Assembly: GCA_017616435.1 (NCBI GenBank)
Contig: JAFZYC010000036.1
Span: forward strand, 1-40,639
DNA: 40,639 bases
Reading direction: 5' to 3'
Origin: Clostridia bacterium
GTDB taxonomy: Bacteria; Bacillota; Clostridia; Christensenellales; CAG-138
The notes beneath the pieces were generated by a model. The model worked only from the letters and a program-made list of their open reading frames with translations. It was not told the origin of the DNA and did not search any database. This document shows positions 22,333 through 30,080 of this stretch, one piece after another (positions within the stretch are counted from its first letter, which is position 1; the number at the start of each line of letters is the position of its first letter). The position numbers were made by a program, and so were the translations under genes.

Positions 22333-23763
22333 ATGTCAAAGATAAAGCTTTACGGCGGCGGAGTCATCCCCGTCGAGATGCACAGGGTCTCAACAGTCCA
22401 CACGATCCGCCTCATCCCCATAGAGGATCGCCTTAAGGCAATGGACGAGGCAGGAAACTGTTCCTACAATCTGAAGGCGGAGGACGTATTTATAGACATG
22501 CTGACGGATTCCGGCTTCAACGCCATGAGCGACGAGCAGGCCGGCGCGTTCCACGTTGCCGATTTCTCGTACGCGGGCGGCGCGGGCTATTACCGCATGG
22601 CGGATAAGATCCGCGAGATACTGGGCAAGGAGTACTTCGTACCCGTGCATCAGGGCAGGGCGTGCGAGAACATGCTCGCGAGGGCCTTCGTGAAGCCCGG
22701 CGACCTCATCCCCACCAACTTCCATTTCTGCACGTTCGCCACGCAGGTACAGCTTGCGGGCGGCGCCGTTGTTGAGATGCTGCAGGACAAGGGCCTCGTC
22801 ACCGGCGGCGACGACGGCTTCAAGGGCGATTACGATCTCGACCAGCTCGAAAGGTTCCTTTCCGAGACCCCAAAGGAGCGTGTGCCCTTCGTAAGGATCG
22901 AGGCGGGCACTAACCTCATCGGCGGCCAGCCCATTTCCATGGACAACATCAACGCGGTAGCCGAGATAGCTCACCGTCACGGCGTAAGGACGCTGCTCGA
23001 CATGAGCCTTGCGATGGACAATATCCATTTCATAAAGGTCCGCGACGAAAAGCGAAAGGATATGACCGTGCGCGAGATCACGCGTGAGCTCGCGGACGCG
23101 GCTGACATAATCTATTTCAGCGGCCGCAAGCTTGGCTTTGCGCGCGGCGGCGGTATCTGCATGAACGACCGCGCCGATTTCCTCAATGTGCGCGGCTACG
23201 TATCCACGTTCGAGGGCTTCCCCTCCTTCGGCGGTATGAGCTCCGCGGAGCTCGAGGTCATGCGCGTCGGCTTCGACGACACCATGAACGAGGACGTAAT
23301 ATCCCAGGGCCCCGATTATATCGAGTACATGGTCGAGGAGTTCAAAAAGCGCGGCGTGCCCGTAGTCACCCCCGCGGGCGGCCTCGGCTGCCATCTCGAC
23401 GCGGACAGGTTCTGCGCGCACCTCGGCAAGAAGGAGTTCAGGGCTGCGGCGCTCGCCGCTGCGATATACCTCATAAGCGGCGTAAGGGGCATGGAGCGCG
23501 GCCTTTCCAGCGAAAAGCCGGAGGATTCGATCTGCCCGTTCGAGCTCGTGCGTCTCGCGGTCCCGCGCAGGGTATACACGCTCTCGCACATCATGTACGT
23601 CATCGACCGCGTGACATGGCTCTATGAGCACCGCGAAATGATCGGCGCAATGAAGTGGGAGGACGAGTCGAAGGAGGAGCATTCCTTCATCGATTTCATA
23701 AGGCCCGTCGGCGACTGGCGCGAAAAGCTCGCGGCGGAATACAAAAAGGCGGGACTCGAATAA
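22333..23763 (+). CDS. Tryptophanase-family beta-eliminating lyase, divergent active site
   Basis: A 476-residue fold-type I PLP enzyme related to tryptophanase and tyrosine phenol-lyase, which cleave Trp or Tyr to indole or phenol plus pyruvate and ammonia. Family landmarks are plain: DSGFNAMSDEQ (59-69), Tyr80 in FSYAGG, VHQGRACENML (105-115), GTNLIGGQPISM (192-203), Lys266 in SGRKL as the probable PLP lysine, and VRLAVPRRVYT (406-416). Two usually invariant positions differ: the DATR motif, whose Arg contacts PLP, is here DMSL (223-226), and SGKKD is SGRKL. The substrate is therefore doubtful. AAGGAG lies 12 bases before the ATG. It is monocistronic, with its own promoter and a terminator at 23771. 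Confidence 0.85.
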   Translation: MSKIKLYGGGVIPVEMHRVSTVHTIRLIPIEDRLKAMDEAGNCSYNLKAEDVFIDMLTDSGFNAMSDEQAGAFHVADFSYAGGAGYYRMADKIREILGKEYFVPVHQGRACENMLARAFVKPGDLIPTNFHFCTFATQVQLAGGAVVEMLQDKGLVTGGDDGFKGDYDLDQLERFLSETPKERVPFVRIEAGTNLIGGQPISMDNINAVAEIAHRHGVRTLLDMSLAMDNIHFIKVRDEKRKDMTVREITRELADAADIIYFSGRKLGFARGGGICMNDRADFLNVRGYVSTFEGFPSFGGMSSAELEVMRVGFDDTMNEDVISQGPDYIEYMVEEFKKRGVPVVTPAGGLGCHLDADRFCAHLGKKEFRAAALAAAIYLISGVRGMERGLSSEKPEDSICPFELVRLAVPRRVYTLSHIMYVIDRVTWLYEHREMIGAMKWEDESKEEHSFIDFIRPVGDWREKLAAEYKKAGLE

Positions 23764-23770
23764 AGAACGA

Positions 23771-23794
23771 AAGAGCGGCTGCGCCGCTCTTTTT
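23771..23794 (+). terminator. Terminator after the PLP lyase gene
   Basis: AAGAGCGGC (23771-23779), loop TGC, GCCGCTCTT (23783-23791), with a T-run to 23794. It lies only 15 bases before the rdgB start, so some read-through may feed rdgB, for which no other promoter is visible. Confidence 0.88.
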
Positions 23795-23809
23795 CGGAAA
23801 GGAACGAAA

Positions 23810-24421
23810 ATGAAGCTCATAATCGCATCCAACAACAGGCATAAGATATCGGAGATAAAATCGATGCTCGGCGTAAGGTTCGAAACCGTTTGGGGCATGG
23901 CGGAGGCCGGCCTCGAGCTGGAGGTCGACGAGGACCGCGATACTCTTGAGGGCAACGCCCAAAAGAAGGCGGAGGAGGTATTCGCCCTCGCTGATTCCAT
24001 GGGACTGCTCGAAAGCGGTGACGCGGTGCTCGCGGACGACACCGGTCTGCTCGTGGACGCGCTGAACGGCGCGCCCGGCGTGAGATCCGCAAGATACGCC
24101 ACCGACGGGCATGACGACGCCGCGAACCGCAGGAAGCTCCTTGAGGCGCTGGACGGCGTCCCCATGGAGGAACGCGGCGCGCATTTCGCCACGGCGATGG
24201 CTCTCGTCAGGAAGGACGCTCCCATGATCCGCGCCACAGGCCGCGTCTACGGCCGCATAATAAACGAGGAGCGCGGTGAAATGGGTTTCGGCTACGATTC
24301 GCTCTTCCTCTATGAGCCCGCAGGCTTGACCTTCGCCGAGATGACCGCGGATGAGAAGAACGGCGTCAGCCACAGGAGGAACGCGCTCGCGCTGGTTCTC
24401 GCGGCGCTGGAGAGCGAATGA
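23810..24421 (+). CDS. rdgB: XTP/dITP diphosphatase (RdgB/HAM1)
   Basis: A 203-residue house-cleaning enzyme that hydrolyses dITP and XTP to monophosphates, preventing mutagenic incorporation. The N-terminal IASNNRHKISEIK nucleotide-binding motif and ADDTGLLVDALNGAPGVRSARY (from residue about 81) are the family signatures; GFGYDSLF near residue 162 is also diagnostic. Length is normal. GGAAAGGAA precedes the ATG. Its stop overlaps the next gene by four bases. In many Firmicutes rdgB is followed by a YfcE-like gene, as here. Confidence 0.95.
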   Translation: MKLIIASNNRHKISEIKSMLGVRFETVWGMAEAGLELEVDEDRDTLEGNAQKKAEEVFALADSMGLLESGDAVLADDTGLLVDALNGAPGVRSARYATDGHDDAANRRKLLEALDGVPMEERGAHFATAMALVRKDAPMIRATGRVYGRIINEERGEMGFGYDSLFLYEPAGLTFAEMTADEKNGVSHRRNALALVLAALESE

Positions 24422-24939
24422 TCAGGATCGGCGTCATTTCCGATACGCACGGCAGTATAAGCGCGCTTGGGGCGTGCGTTTCCGCCGCGGGCGAGGTCGA
24501 CGGCTGGTTCCACCTCGGCGACTATGCTTCGGACGCGAAAAAGCTCAGGGAGCTAACGAAAAAGCCCGTCTATTCCGTGCTCGGCAACTGCGACGGATGC
24601 TATCTTTCCCACGCGGAGGAGGATGTGTTCCCGAAGCCGCAGAAGGATACCGCATCCGAAAGGGTCGTCACCGTCGGCGGGGCGAGGATATTCCTTTGCC
24701 ACGGGCACAGATACGACGTCGATTTCGGCCCGTATTCTTTGAGCTATCGCGCGGAGGAGCTGAATTGCTCGGCCGCGCTTTACGGGCACACCCACCGCGG
24801 CGAGCTTTCCGCATACGGAAAACTGCTCCTGCTCAACCCCGGAAGCCCCTCAAGGCCGAGGGGCGGTGCAGGCCCGACGTTCGCCGTTCTCGAGATCGAA
24901 AACGGCGACGTCAACGCAAGGATAAAGCTGCTGAAATAG
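24418..24939 (+). CDS. YfcE/MJ0936-like metallophosphodiesterase
   Basis: A 173-residue calcineurin-like phosphoesterase. Metal-binding motifs are in order: GVISDTHG (5-12), HLGDYASD (32-39), LGNCDG (55-60), LCHGHRYDV (86-94) and YGHTHRGEL (120-128). The family hydrolyses phosphodiesters with Mn2+; the physiological substrate is unsettled. It is translationally coupled to rdgB through an ATGA overlap, a common pairing. Length is normal and all ligands look intact. Confidence 0.93.
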   Translation: MIRIGVISDTHGSISALGACVSAAGEVDGWFHLGDYASDAKKLRELTKKPVYSVLGNCDGCYLSHAEEDVFPKPQKDTASERVVTVGGARIFLCHGHRYDVDFGPYSLSYRAEELNCSAALYGHTHRGELSAYGKLLLLNPGSPSRPRGGAGPTFAVLEIENGDVNARIKLLK

Positions 24940-25017
24940 GATGGGGCATTCATTTCGATGGGAACCGAAAGTTCTCACCCTCCGCTTTACACAAGGAAGA
25001 CAAGGATAGCGGACGTC

Positions 25018-25080
25018 CCAAAGGCTCCCTTTGGTAAAGGGAGCTGTCAGCCGAGCAGAGCGAGGATGACTGAGGGATTG
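25018..25080 (+). repeat. Hairpin repeat copy 3, left border of cassette
   Basis: GCTCCCTTT (25024-25032), loop GGT, AAAGGGAGC (25036-25044), then a second short stem GTCA (25046-25049)/TGAC (25067-25070) and TGAGGGATTG. The same design, in reverse orientation, is at 25979-26035. No gene is visible in 24940-25132 otherwise. Confidence 0.75.
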
Positions 25081-25132
25081 GAAATCGGCGCTGAAGCATT
25101 ACGTTTCATTAGATCACAGAGGTCAACATATC

Positions 25133-25567
25133 ATGCACATTTTCTTGGGGTTGGAAGGTTATTTAGGGGTAGGTTCAAAATGGAGGAAGATCACTTCCGA
25201 GCTGGAGCCGATGATTAATGCCCGCGTATGTGAAATAACGCATCCGGCGTTTGACTCCATTGCGGTGATTTCGATTATTATGCCCGAAGAGTATTTGGCC
25301 GACTACAAGGAAAGGGATTATCTGTCAAGGAAAGACAGGTATGCAGATATCCGCCTGCATGTAAACTGGAAGGAGTTTACATGCAGCTCAGAGCAAAAGC
25401 GAAGCCGTTTATATGTTGAGCATCTCATTGATTCGATACAGAGGATGGAGAGAAAAATGAAAACAAAGGAAGAAAGAGCGGCTTTTGACGAGCTGAAAAC
25501 AGCGATCTGTTCCGTTTCCGATGAGTATTTGAGCAAAACAGAAAGAGGAGAGGACCATGGAAAATGA
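25133..25567 (+). CDS. Hypothetical protein, possibly immunity-like
   Basis: A 144-residue soluble protein without signal or membrane segments. The N-terminal region (MHIFLGLEGYLGVGSKWRKI, ELEPMINARV) loosely recalls small bacterial immunity proteins of the Imm44 type, but this is only an impression. The C-terminal third is charged and helical (SIQRMERKMKTKEERAAFDE). The ribosome-binding site is poor (AGAGGT 10 bases upstream). Codon use is AT-richer than in core genes on either side. It overlaps the DUF559 gene by 11 bases, so the two are probably translated as a unit. No toxin gene is next to it. Confidence 0.6.
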   Translation: MHIFLGLEGYLGVGSKWRKITSELEPMINARVCEITHPAFDSIAVISIIMPEEYLADYKERDYLSRKDRYADIRLHVNWKEFTCSSEQKRSRLYVEHLIDSIQRMERKMKTKEERAAFDELKTAICSVSDEYLSKTERGEDHGK

Positions 25568-25958
25568 CAGAAAACGTATCCACAATAAGGAACTTGTTCC
25601 TCTGGCAAAAACTCTTCGCAAAGGAATGACAAAGGAGGAAAAGCACCTCTGGTACGATTTCTTGAGAAACTACCCGATAAACTTCATCAGACAGAAGATC
25701 ATAGGAAATTACATCGCCGATTTCTATTGCCCTAGGGCAAGCCTTATTGTTGAACTTGACGGCTCGCAGCATTATTCTGAAAAGGGGAAGCAGGATGATG
25801 CCGAAAGGGATGCTTTTCTCTTCGGGTACGGTATGAGCGTTTTACACATCTCAAACTATGATATAAACACGAACTTTGATGGCGCATGTATTATGATCAA
25901 TAAGCGCGTCAGAGAACATGTCGGGTACGACCCTCTTGAAATTAAAAACAGTAATTGA
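25557..25958 (+). CDS. DUF559 endonuclease-like protein
   Basis: A 133-residue protein of the DUF559 family, related to Vsr-type PD-(D/E)XK nucleases. The core is FIRQKIIGNYIADFYCPR followed by LIVELDGSQHY: Asp55, Glu66, Asp68 and His72 form the probable metal site. The N-terminal LRKGMTKEEKHLWYDFLR is also typical. Single-domain DUF559 proteins occur scattered in many genomes, often near mobile elements; their role is poorly known. AAAGAGGAGAGG lies before the ATG inside the preceding gene. It is AT-richer than core genes and lies between repeat copies, consistent with horizontal movement. Confidence 0.88.
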   Translation: MENDRKRIHNKELVPLAKTLRKGMTKEEKHLWYDFLRNYPINFIRQKIIGNYIADFYCPRASLIVELDGSQHYSEKGKQDDAERDAFLFGYGMSVLHISNYDINTNFDGACIMINKRVREHVGYDPLEIKNSN

Positions 25959-25978
25959 TGAGGAATGAACATTAAAAA

Positions 25979-26035
25979 AGCAATCCCTCCGTATCGCCTG
26001 ACGGCGATCCACCTCCCTTTTCACAAGGGAGGCAG
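25979..26035 (-). repeat. Hairpin repeat copy 4, right border of cassette, inverted
   Basis: Read on the minus strand it parallels copy 3: on the plus strand it begins CAATCCCTCC, has ATCGCC (25993-25998)/GGCGAT (26003-26008), then CCTCCCTT (26012-26019)/AAGGGAGG (26025-26032). It is inverted relative to copy 3. Confidence 0.7.
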
Positions 26036-26054
26036 TGATGGCGGACGGCAGAAT

Positions 26055-26100
26055 GGCTTCCTTTGATAAACGGAGCGCGCCGACGCAGTCGCTGACGGAT
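26055..26100 (+). repeat. Degenerate hairpin repeat copy 5
   Basis: GGCTTCCTTTGATAAACGGAGC (given in two parts: GGCTTCCTTTG and ATAAACGGAGC) at 26055-26076 matches copy 3 at all but a few positions, and GCTGACGGAT near 26091-26100 corresponds to its GATGACTGAGGGAT tail. Orientation is the same as copy 3. Confidence 0.55.
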
Positions 26101-26140
26101 GGACTGATCAGCAACAGGATCTGCTGTCAAGGAGAATAAT

Positions 26141-26725
26141 ATGGACGTTAATGAACTGCTTTCAATACTCCATCTTGCAGAAAAACTCAAGGACGTGCCG
26201 CGCCATTGTTATACCTCCGGCGGCCGCCGCGAAAGCGTGGCGGAGCACAGCTGGCGGATATCGCTTATGGCTTACTTCGTCTCCGACGAGTTCCCGGAGG
26301 CGGACATGTCAAAGGTCGTCCGCATGTGCCTCATACACGACCTCGGCGAGGCGTTCACAGGCGACATCCCTGTATTCAAAAAGACCGAAGCCGACGAGGA
26401 GAGGGAGGAGGAGCTGCTCTTTTCGTGGGCGGGATCTTTGCCTGAGCCTTACGGAACGGAGATGACGGCGCTATACAACGAGATGAAGGAGCGCAAGACG
26501 CTCGAAGCCAGGATCTACAAAGCGATGGACAGCCTTGAGGCGGTAATACAGCATAACGAATCCGATATCGCGACATGGGAGCCGCACGAATACGATCTCA
26601 ATCGCGACTACGCGTGGGACAGGGTCGCTTTCTCGCCGTATCTTACGGAGCTGAGGAAGGCGATACGCCGCGAGACCGACGAAAAGATCGCGCGCGCGGC
26701 TTTGGACAGGGCGGAAACGGAATAA
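26141..26725 (+). CDS. HD domain phosphohydrolase, YfbR/HDDC2-like
   Basis: A 194-residue HD-superfamily protein. The metal site is formed by His36 (SVAEHSW), His66-Asp67 (CLIHDLGE) and a later Asp (near 137 in QHNESDIATWEPHE). The spacing and length match the 5'-deoxynucleotidase group of YfbR/HDDC2 proteins, which dephosphorylate deoxynucleoside monophosphates. CAAGGAG precedes the ATG. It lies just outside the repeat-bordered cassette and has normal GC-rich codon use, so is likely a resident gene. It converges on greA with a shared terminator. Confidence 0.87.
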   Translation: MDVNELLSILHLAEKLKDVPRHCYTSGGRRESVAEHSWRISLMAYFVSDEFPEADMSKVVRMCLIHDLGEAFTGDIPVFKKTEADEEREEELLFSWAGSLPEPYGTEMTALYNEMKERKTLEARIYKAMDSLEAVIQHNESDIATWEPHEYDLNRDYAWDRVAFSPYLTELRKAIRRETDEKIARAALDRAETE

Positions 26726-26739
26726 AGGCATAAAAGAAA

Positions 26740-26772
26740 GCTCCGCATGAGGAAACTCATGCGGAGCGTTTT
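26740..26772. terminator. Bidirectional terminator between HD gene and greA
   Basis: GCTCCGCATGAG (26740-26751), loop GAAA, CTCATGCGGAGC (26756-26767), then GTTTTATT on the plus strand; on the minus strand TTTCTTTTATG follows. It serves both convergent units. Confidence 0.92.
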
Positions 26773-26782
26773 ATTATTCGGT

Positions 26783-27253
26783 TCAGCTCTTGATGCCCTT
26801 GATCTTGAAGCTCACGACGCCGCCGGGGGTCATGATGTCAACGGTCTCGCCGACCTTGTGGCCGATAAGGCCGTTGCCGACGGGGGAGTTGTTGGAAATG
26901 CGCTTCTTGAAGGGATCCGCCTCCGCGGCGCCGACGATCTGATACTCGACGTCCTTCTTTGCGGTCAGGTTGCGGAGCATGACGGTCACGCCGACGACTA
27001 CCGTGTTGGAGTTCGAAGCGGCGCTGTCGATCACTATGGCGTTCTTGAGCATGGCCTCGACCTCGGCGATCTCATACTCGTTCTTCGCCTGAAGCTCCTT
27101 CGCGGCGTCATACTCGGCGTTTTCCGAGAGGTCGCCCTGCGCGCGGGCCTCGGAGATGAGCTCCGCGATCTCGGTCCTGCGGATGTTTTTGAGATAAGCC
27201 AGCTTGTCGTCCAGTTCCTTCTTGCCTTCCGGAGTTAAATATACCTCTGCCAT
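26783..27253 (-). CDS. greA: Transcription elongation factor GreA
   Basis: A 156-residue protein, typical of GreA, which stimulates transcript cleavage in backtracked RNA polymerase. The N-terminal coiled coil includes LTPEGKKELDDKLAYLK and GDLSENAEYDAAKE (about 38-51), with the acidic tip that inserts into the polymerase secondary channel. The C-terminal FKBP-like domain ends in a canonical SNNSPVGNGLIGHKVGE stretch. GAAAGGAAT lies before the ATG. It has its own consensus promoter and so is a one-gene unit. Confidence 0.97.
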   Translation of the reverse strand: MAEVYLTPEGKKELDDKLAYLKNIRRTEIAELISEARAQGDLSENAEYDAAKELQAKNEYEIAEVEAMLKNAIVIDSAASNSNTVVVGVTVMLRNLTAKKDVEYQIVGAAEADPFKKRISNNSPVGNGLIGHKVGETVDIMTPGGVVSFKIKGIKS

Positions 27254-27305
27254 TTTATGTGATTCCTTTCAATTATTTCAAATCAATACGGTTGCCCGCT
27301 TATGA

Positions 27306-27334
27306 ATTATATGCAGACCTGCCCGCTATGTCAA
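27306..27334 (-). promoter_or_regulatory. Promoter of greA
   Basis: On the minus strand: TTGACA (27334-27329), 17 bases, TATAAT (27311-27306). A perfect consensus promoter. Confidence 0.95.
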
Positions 27335-27373
27335 GCAAAAAAACCATATATCCTTGGGGAAACGCAATTATTC

Positions 27374-28342
27374 TCAAAGCGTGTCGCGGAACGCGTACAG
27401 CAGATCGAGCATATCGCAAGGGCTTCTCGCGGTGTTGACCTCGCGTCGGAACTCCAACGCCCCGCGCATGCCCTTCGTGTACCAAGAAAGATGCTTCCTC
27501 AGCTCCGGGAATAGCTTGGGATCCTTTTCTTTTAAGAACTCCTCCGCGTGGCGTATCGCCTCCGTCATGCGCTCCCTTTCGGAGGGCGGATCGTAGGGGC
27601 GGCCTTCCAATGCGGCGCGGATCTCCTCGAATATGAAGGGATTGCCCTCGGCTCCGCGGGCGACCATGACACCGGCGCAGCCGGTCTTATCAATGAGCTG
27701 CTTTGCGGCCTCCCCTGAGAAAACGTCCCCGTTGCCCAAAACGGGCACGCGCACGGCGGATACCACCTCGCCGATTATGTCCCAATCGGCCGGGCCGTGA
27801 TAGAGCTGCTCGCGGGTCCTCCCGTGGACCGTAAGGAGCGATGCGCCGCTTTGCTCCATCGCCCTTGCGAATTCGACTGCGTTCACATGCTCGCCGTCCC
27901 AGCCCTTGCGGAACTTGCAGCTGACAGGCAGGGGAGAGGCCTTGACCGCGGCTTCCACGACGGCGGCCGCCCGCGGGATATCCCGCATCAGCGCCGAGCC
28001 TTCGCCGTTGCCGGTTATCTTGGGCATGGGACAGCCCATGTTGATATCGATCATCGCGATCTCGCCGCAGTAGTCTTCGGCGATCCCCTTTATCATTTCC
28101 GAGATGATGTCGGGCTCGCTGCCGAAAAGCTGCACCGCGCAGGGCTTCTCCGCGGGGGAAACGCGTATGAGCTCGCGCGTTTTCCTGCCGCCGTAGAAAA
28201 GGCCCTTCGCGCTGACCATTTCCGTGTAAGTGAAATCGCAGCCGTGTTCCACGCAGATGCGGCGGAATACGGCGTCCGAGATCCCCGCCATCGGCGCGAG
28301 CACCACGGGCGGGATATGCTTTTTGAATACGGGAAGTATCAC
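27374..28342 (-). CDS. tRNA-dihydrouridine synthase
   Basis: A 322-residue flavoprotein that reduces specific uridines in tRNA using NADPH. The TIM barrel carries VVLAPMAGISDAVFR (13-27), DINMGCPMPKITGNGEGSAL with the catalytic Cys near 105, and GNGDVFSGEAAKQLI with GVMVARGAEGNPFIF (FMN phosphate binding). The closest match is the DusB/YhdG group. The ATG overlaps the stop of the upstream membrane-protein gene by four bases (ATGA), so it is the last gene of the dapF operon. Confidence 0.95.
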   Translation of the reverse strand: MILPVFKKHIPPVVLAPMAGISDAVFRRICVEHGCDFTYTEMVSAKGLFYGGRKTRELIRVSPAEKPCAVQLFGSEPDIISEMIKGIAEDYCGEIAMIDINMGCPMPKITGNGEGSALMRDIPRAAAVVEAAVKASPLPVSCKFRKGWDGEHVNAVEFARAMEQSGASLLTVHGRTREQLYHGPADWDIIGEVVSAVRVPVLGNGDVFSGEAAKQLIDKTGCAGVMVARGAEGNPFIFEEIRAALEGRPYDPPSERERMTEAIRHAEEFLKEKDPKLFPELRKHLSWYTKGMRGALEFRREVNTARSPCDMLDLLYAFRDTL

Positions 28343-28914
28343 GGATTATTGGTTTCGAGCTGGCTGTAATCCGGGGTGGGCTTTGCATCCTCCTCGGGAT
28401 TCTCCTCCAATACGATCAGCTTGTCGATCAGCCAACTGCCCTCGACCTTGACGAACTGTATCTTATAGAGCACGGGAGTCCATGCCCTGACATGCCCTGT
28501 GACCTCGTCGGAGACGGGGGTGGCGTTTATGGAAGGGATACGCTCGATATATGTGACGCTGCCGGTGTTGGCCCAGGGCAGCACGCTCACGCTCTTTATG
28601 GAGTAGCGGTAGTCGTAGGATTCCACCGTGTAATCCGAATATAGATTGCCCAAAAGCATGGGATCGGTATCGAGCAGATCCTCCGTAAAGTACAGGCGCA
28701 GATCGGCTATCGGGCCGTTGTTCAGTATCGTGTCAGCGCGGAGCTTCATGCCCTCCGTGACGATGAGCGACATGTTGCTTATGTACATGCCCTCCGTGAA
28801 CACGGCGAACGCCAAGCCGATGAGCAGGCTCACGATGAGCACTGCGCGAAGCACGAACCATATCGAGCGCCGGACTGTGCCGAGCGGATTTGAATTGCTT
28901 TCTTTATTTGCCAT
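28339..28914 (-). CDS. Membrane-anchored protein of unknown function
   Basis: A 191-residue protein with one N-terminal helix (about 18-40: FVLRAVLIVSLLIGLAFAVF) and an extracytoplasmic domain of about 145 residues. The domain resembles small secreted beta-rich folds (LYSDYTVESYDYRYSIKSVS, WTPVLYKIQFVKVEGSWLID) and could be of the NTF2-like or DUF4829-like kind; this is a guess. The tail is Pro/Glu-rich. It overlaps both neighbours: 11 bases with the TSCPD gene upstream and four with dus downstream, so is firmly within the operon. Confidence 0.8.
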   Translation of the reverse strand: MANKESNSNPLGTVRRSIWFVLRAVLIVSLLIGLAFAVFTEGMYISNMSLIVTEGMKLRADTILNNGPIADLRLYFTEDLLDTDPMLLGNLYSDYTVESYDYRYSIKSVSVLPWANTGSVTYIERIPSINATPVSDEVTGHVRAWTPVLYKIQFVKVEGSWLIDKLIVLEENPEEDAKPTPDYSQLETNNP

Positions 28915-29155
28915 TTAACGCCTGCTTAATTGCCCTGGCGAGCTGATCCCCGCAGGAGGTGGGGCCCCCGCTGCAGGTGATGCCGTCAAGGCGGTCGATC
29001 GCGAACTGAGGATCCGCGCCCTCAAGAAGACTGCCGATGGACTTGAGATTGCCGTTGCAGCCGTTCGTGAAAACGATGTTGTGAAGCTTGCCGTCCACTA
29101 TATCGAAATCGATCATTGTGGAGCAGGTCCCGAATGTCTTGTAGGTGTAATGCAT
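28904..29155 (-). CDS. TSCPD domain protein (TIGR03905 type)
   Basis: An 83-residue protein, the full size of the TIGR03905 group. The start MHYTYKTFGTCSTMIDFDI and the pattern FTNGCNGNLKSIGSLLEG, then CSGGPTSCGDQLARAI, contain the four conserved cysteines (Cys11, Cys33 and a pair near 61 and 68). The related TSCPD domain occurs at the end of some ribonucleotide reductases and may bind a metal; function alone is unknown. It starts 12 bases after dapF and overlaps the next gene by 11 bases. Confidence 0.92.
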   Translation of the reverse strand: MHYTYKTFGTCSTMIDFDIVDGKLHNIVFTNGCNGNLKSIGSLLEGADPQFAIDRLDGITCSGGPTSCGDQLARAIKQALNGK

Positions 29156-29167
29156 TTTTAGCTCCTG

Positions 29168-30010
29168 TCAGATGATGACCTTGCCCTCGAAAACCTTTTC
29201 GGCGGGGCCGGACATATAGATATTGTTCTCGCCATCCCACTCTATGCGCAGAGCGCCGAGGGGGACCATTACGGATACGATCCTTTCGGTAAGGCCGGAC
29301 TTTATGCAGGCTGCCGCGACGGCAGTCGCGCCGGTGCCGCAGCAGAGCGTCGCGCCGCAGCCGCGCTCCCATGCGCGCATCACGACGGAACGGCGGTTCT
29401 CGATCTCCACAAAGGATACGTTTGTCTTCTCGGGGAAGAACTCGTGATGCTCGAGAGCGGGGCCGTATTTTTCAATATCGAGCGTGCGCACGTTGTCGAC
29501 GAACACGACGAGCTGCGGTATGCCGGTATTGACGGCGGTCGCGATGAACTCCCTTCCTGCGGCGGTGATGGGCTGCCTTATGAACTCCTCGCAGTCGACG
29601 TCCATGGGGATATCCCCCGTCAGGAAATCGGGCACGCCCATATCGACGCGGACCGCCTTTACCTCGCCGTCCATCAAAAGGAGCTGGGGCTTCTTAACTC
29701 CGGAGAGGGTGTCGACGGTGAACCCGTCATAGGGGATAAGGCCGCTCTCGTAAACGACCCTCGAAAAACAGCGGATACCGTTGCCGCACATCTCGGCCTG
29801 AGTGCCGTCGGAATTGTAGACGAGCATAGCGATATCTGCGATATCGCTGTCCTTCGCAACGAGCAGGCAGTCGCCGCCTATGCCCGTCCTGCGGTTGCAG
29901 AGCTTCCTCGCAACGCGGGGCATATCGTACGGGGCGATCGCGCCCTCGCGGTCGTCGATCACGATCATGTCGTTACCGAGGCCGTGAAGCTTATAGAAAT
30001 ACTTTTCCAT
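29168..30010 (-). CDS. dapF: Diaminopimelate epimerase
   Basis: A 280-residue cofactor-independent racemase that converts LL- to meso-diaminopimelate for lysine and peptidoglycan synthesis. The two catalytic cysteines are Cys75 in EMCGNGIRC and Cys224 in LCCGTGATA; KLHGLGNDMIVID at the N terminus is diagnostic. Length is normal. CGGAGGAGCC precedes the ATG. It heads an operon with the TSCPD, membrane and Dus genes. Its presence shows a meso-DAP pathway, though alternative aminotransferase routes cannot be excluded. Confidence 0.97.
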   Translation of the reverse strand: MEKYFYKLHGLGNDMIVIDDREGAIAPYDMPRVARKLCNRRTGIGGDCLLVAKDSDIADIAMLVYNSDGTQAEMCGNGIRCFSRVVYESGLIPYDGFTVDTLSGVKKPQLLLMDGEVKAVRVDMGVPDFLTGDIPMDVDCEEFIRQPITAAGREFIATAVNTGIPQLVVFVDNVRTLDIEKYGPALEHHEFFPEKTNVSFVEIENRRSVVMRAWERGCGATLCCGTGATAVAAACIKSGLTERIVSVMVPLGALRIEWDGENNIYMSGPAEKVFEGKVII

Positions 30011-30044
30011 GGCTCCTCCGTAAGGTCCAATAAAATCTCAATCT

Positions 30045-30074
30045 ATTATAACTCAAATATGTGCCCGAAAGCAA
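30045..30074 (-). promoter_or_regulatory. Promoter of the dapF operon
   Basis: On the minus strand: TTGCTT (30074-30069), 18-base spacer, TATAAT (30050-30045). It lies immediately after the GH13 stop codon. Confidence 0.75.
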
Positions 30075-30080
30075 GCCCTT

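Noticed and set aside
22390..24237. Minus-strand open frame of 615 codons opposite the PLP lyase and rdgB
   Set aside because: It is antisense to clear genes and its composition is typical of shadow frames (Ala/Arg/Asp/His-rich).
25133..25958. Toxin-antitoxin or type IV restriction system
   Set aside because: The DUF559 protein is a single small domain and the partner has no recognisable toxin, antitoxin or methylase features; a defence role is only a possibility.
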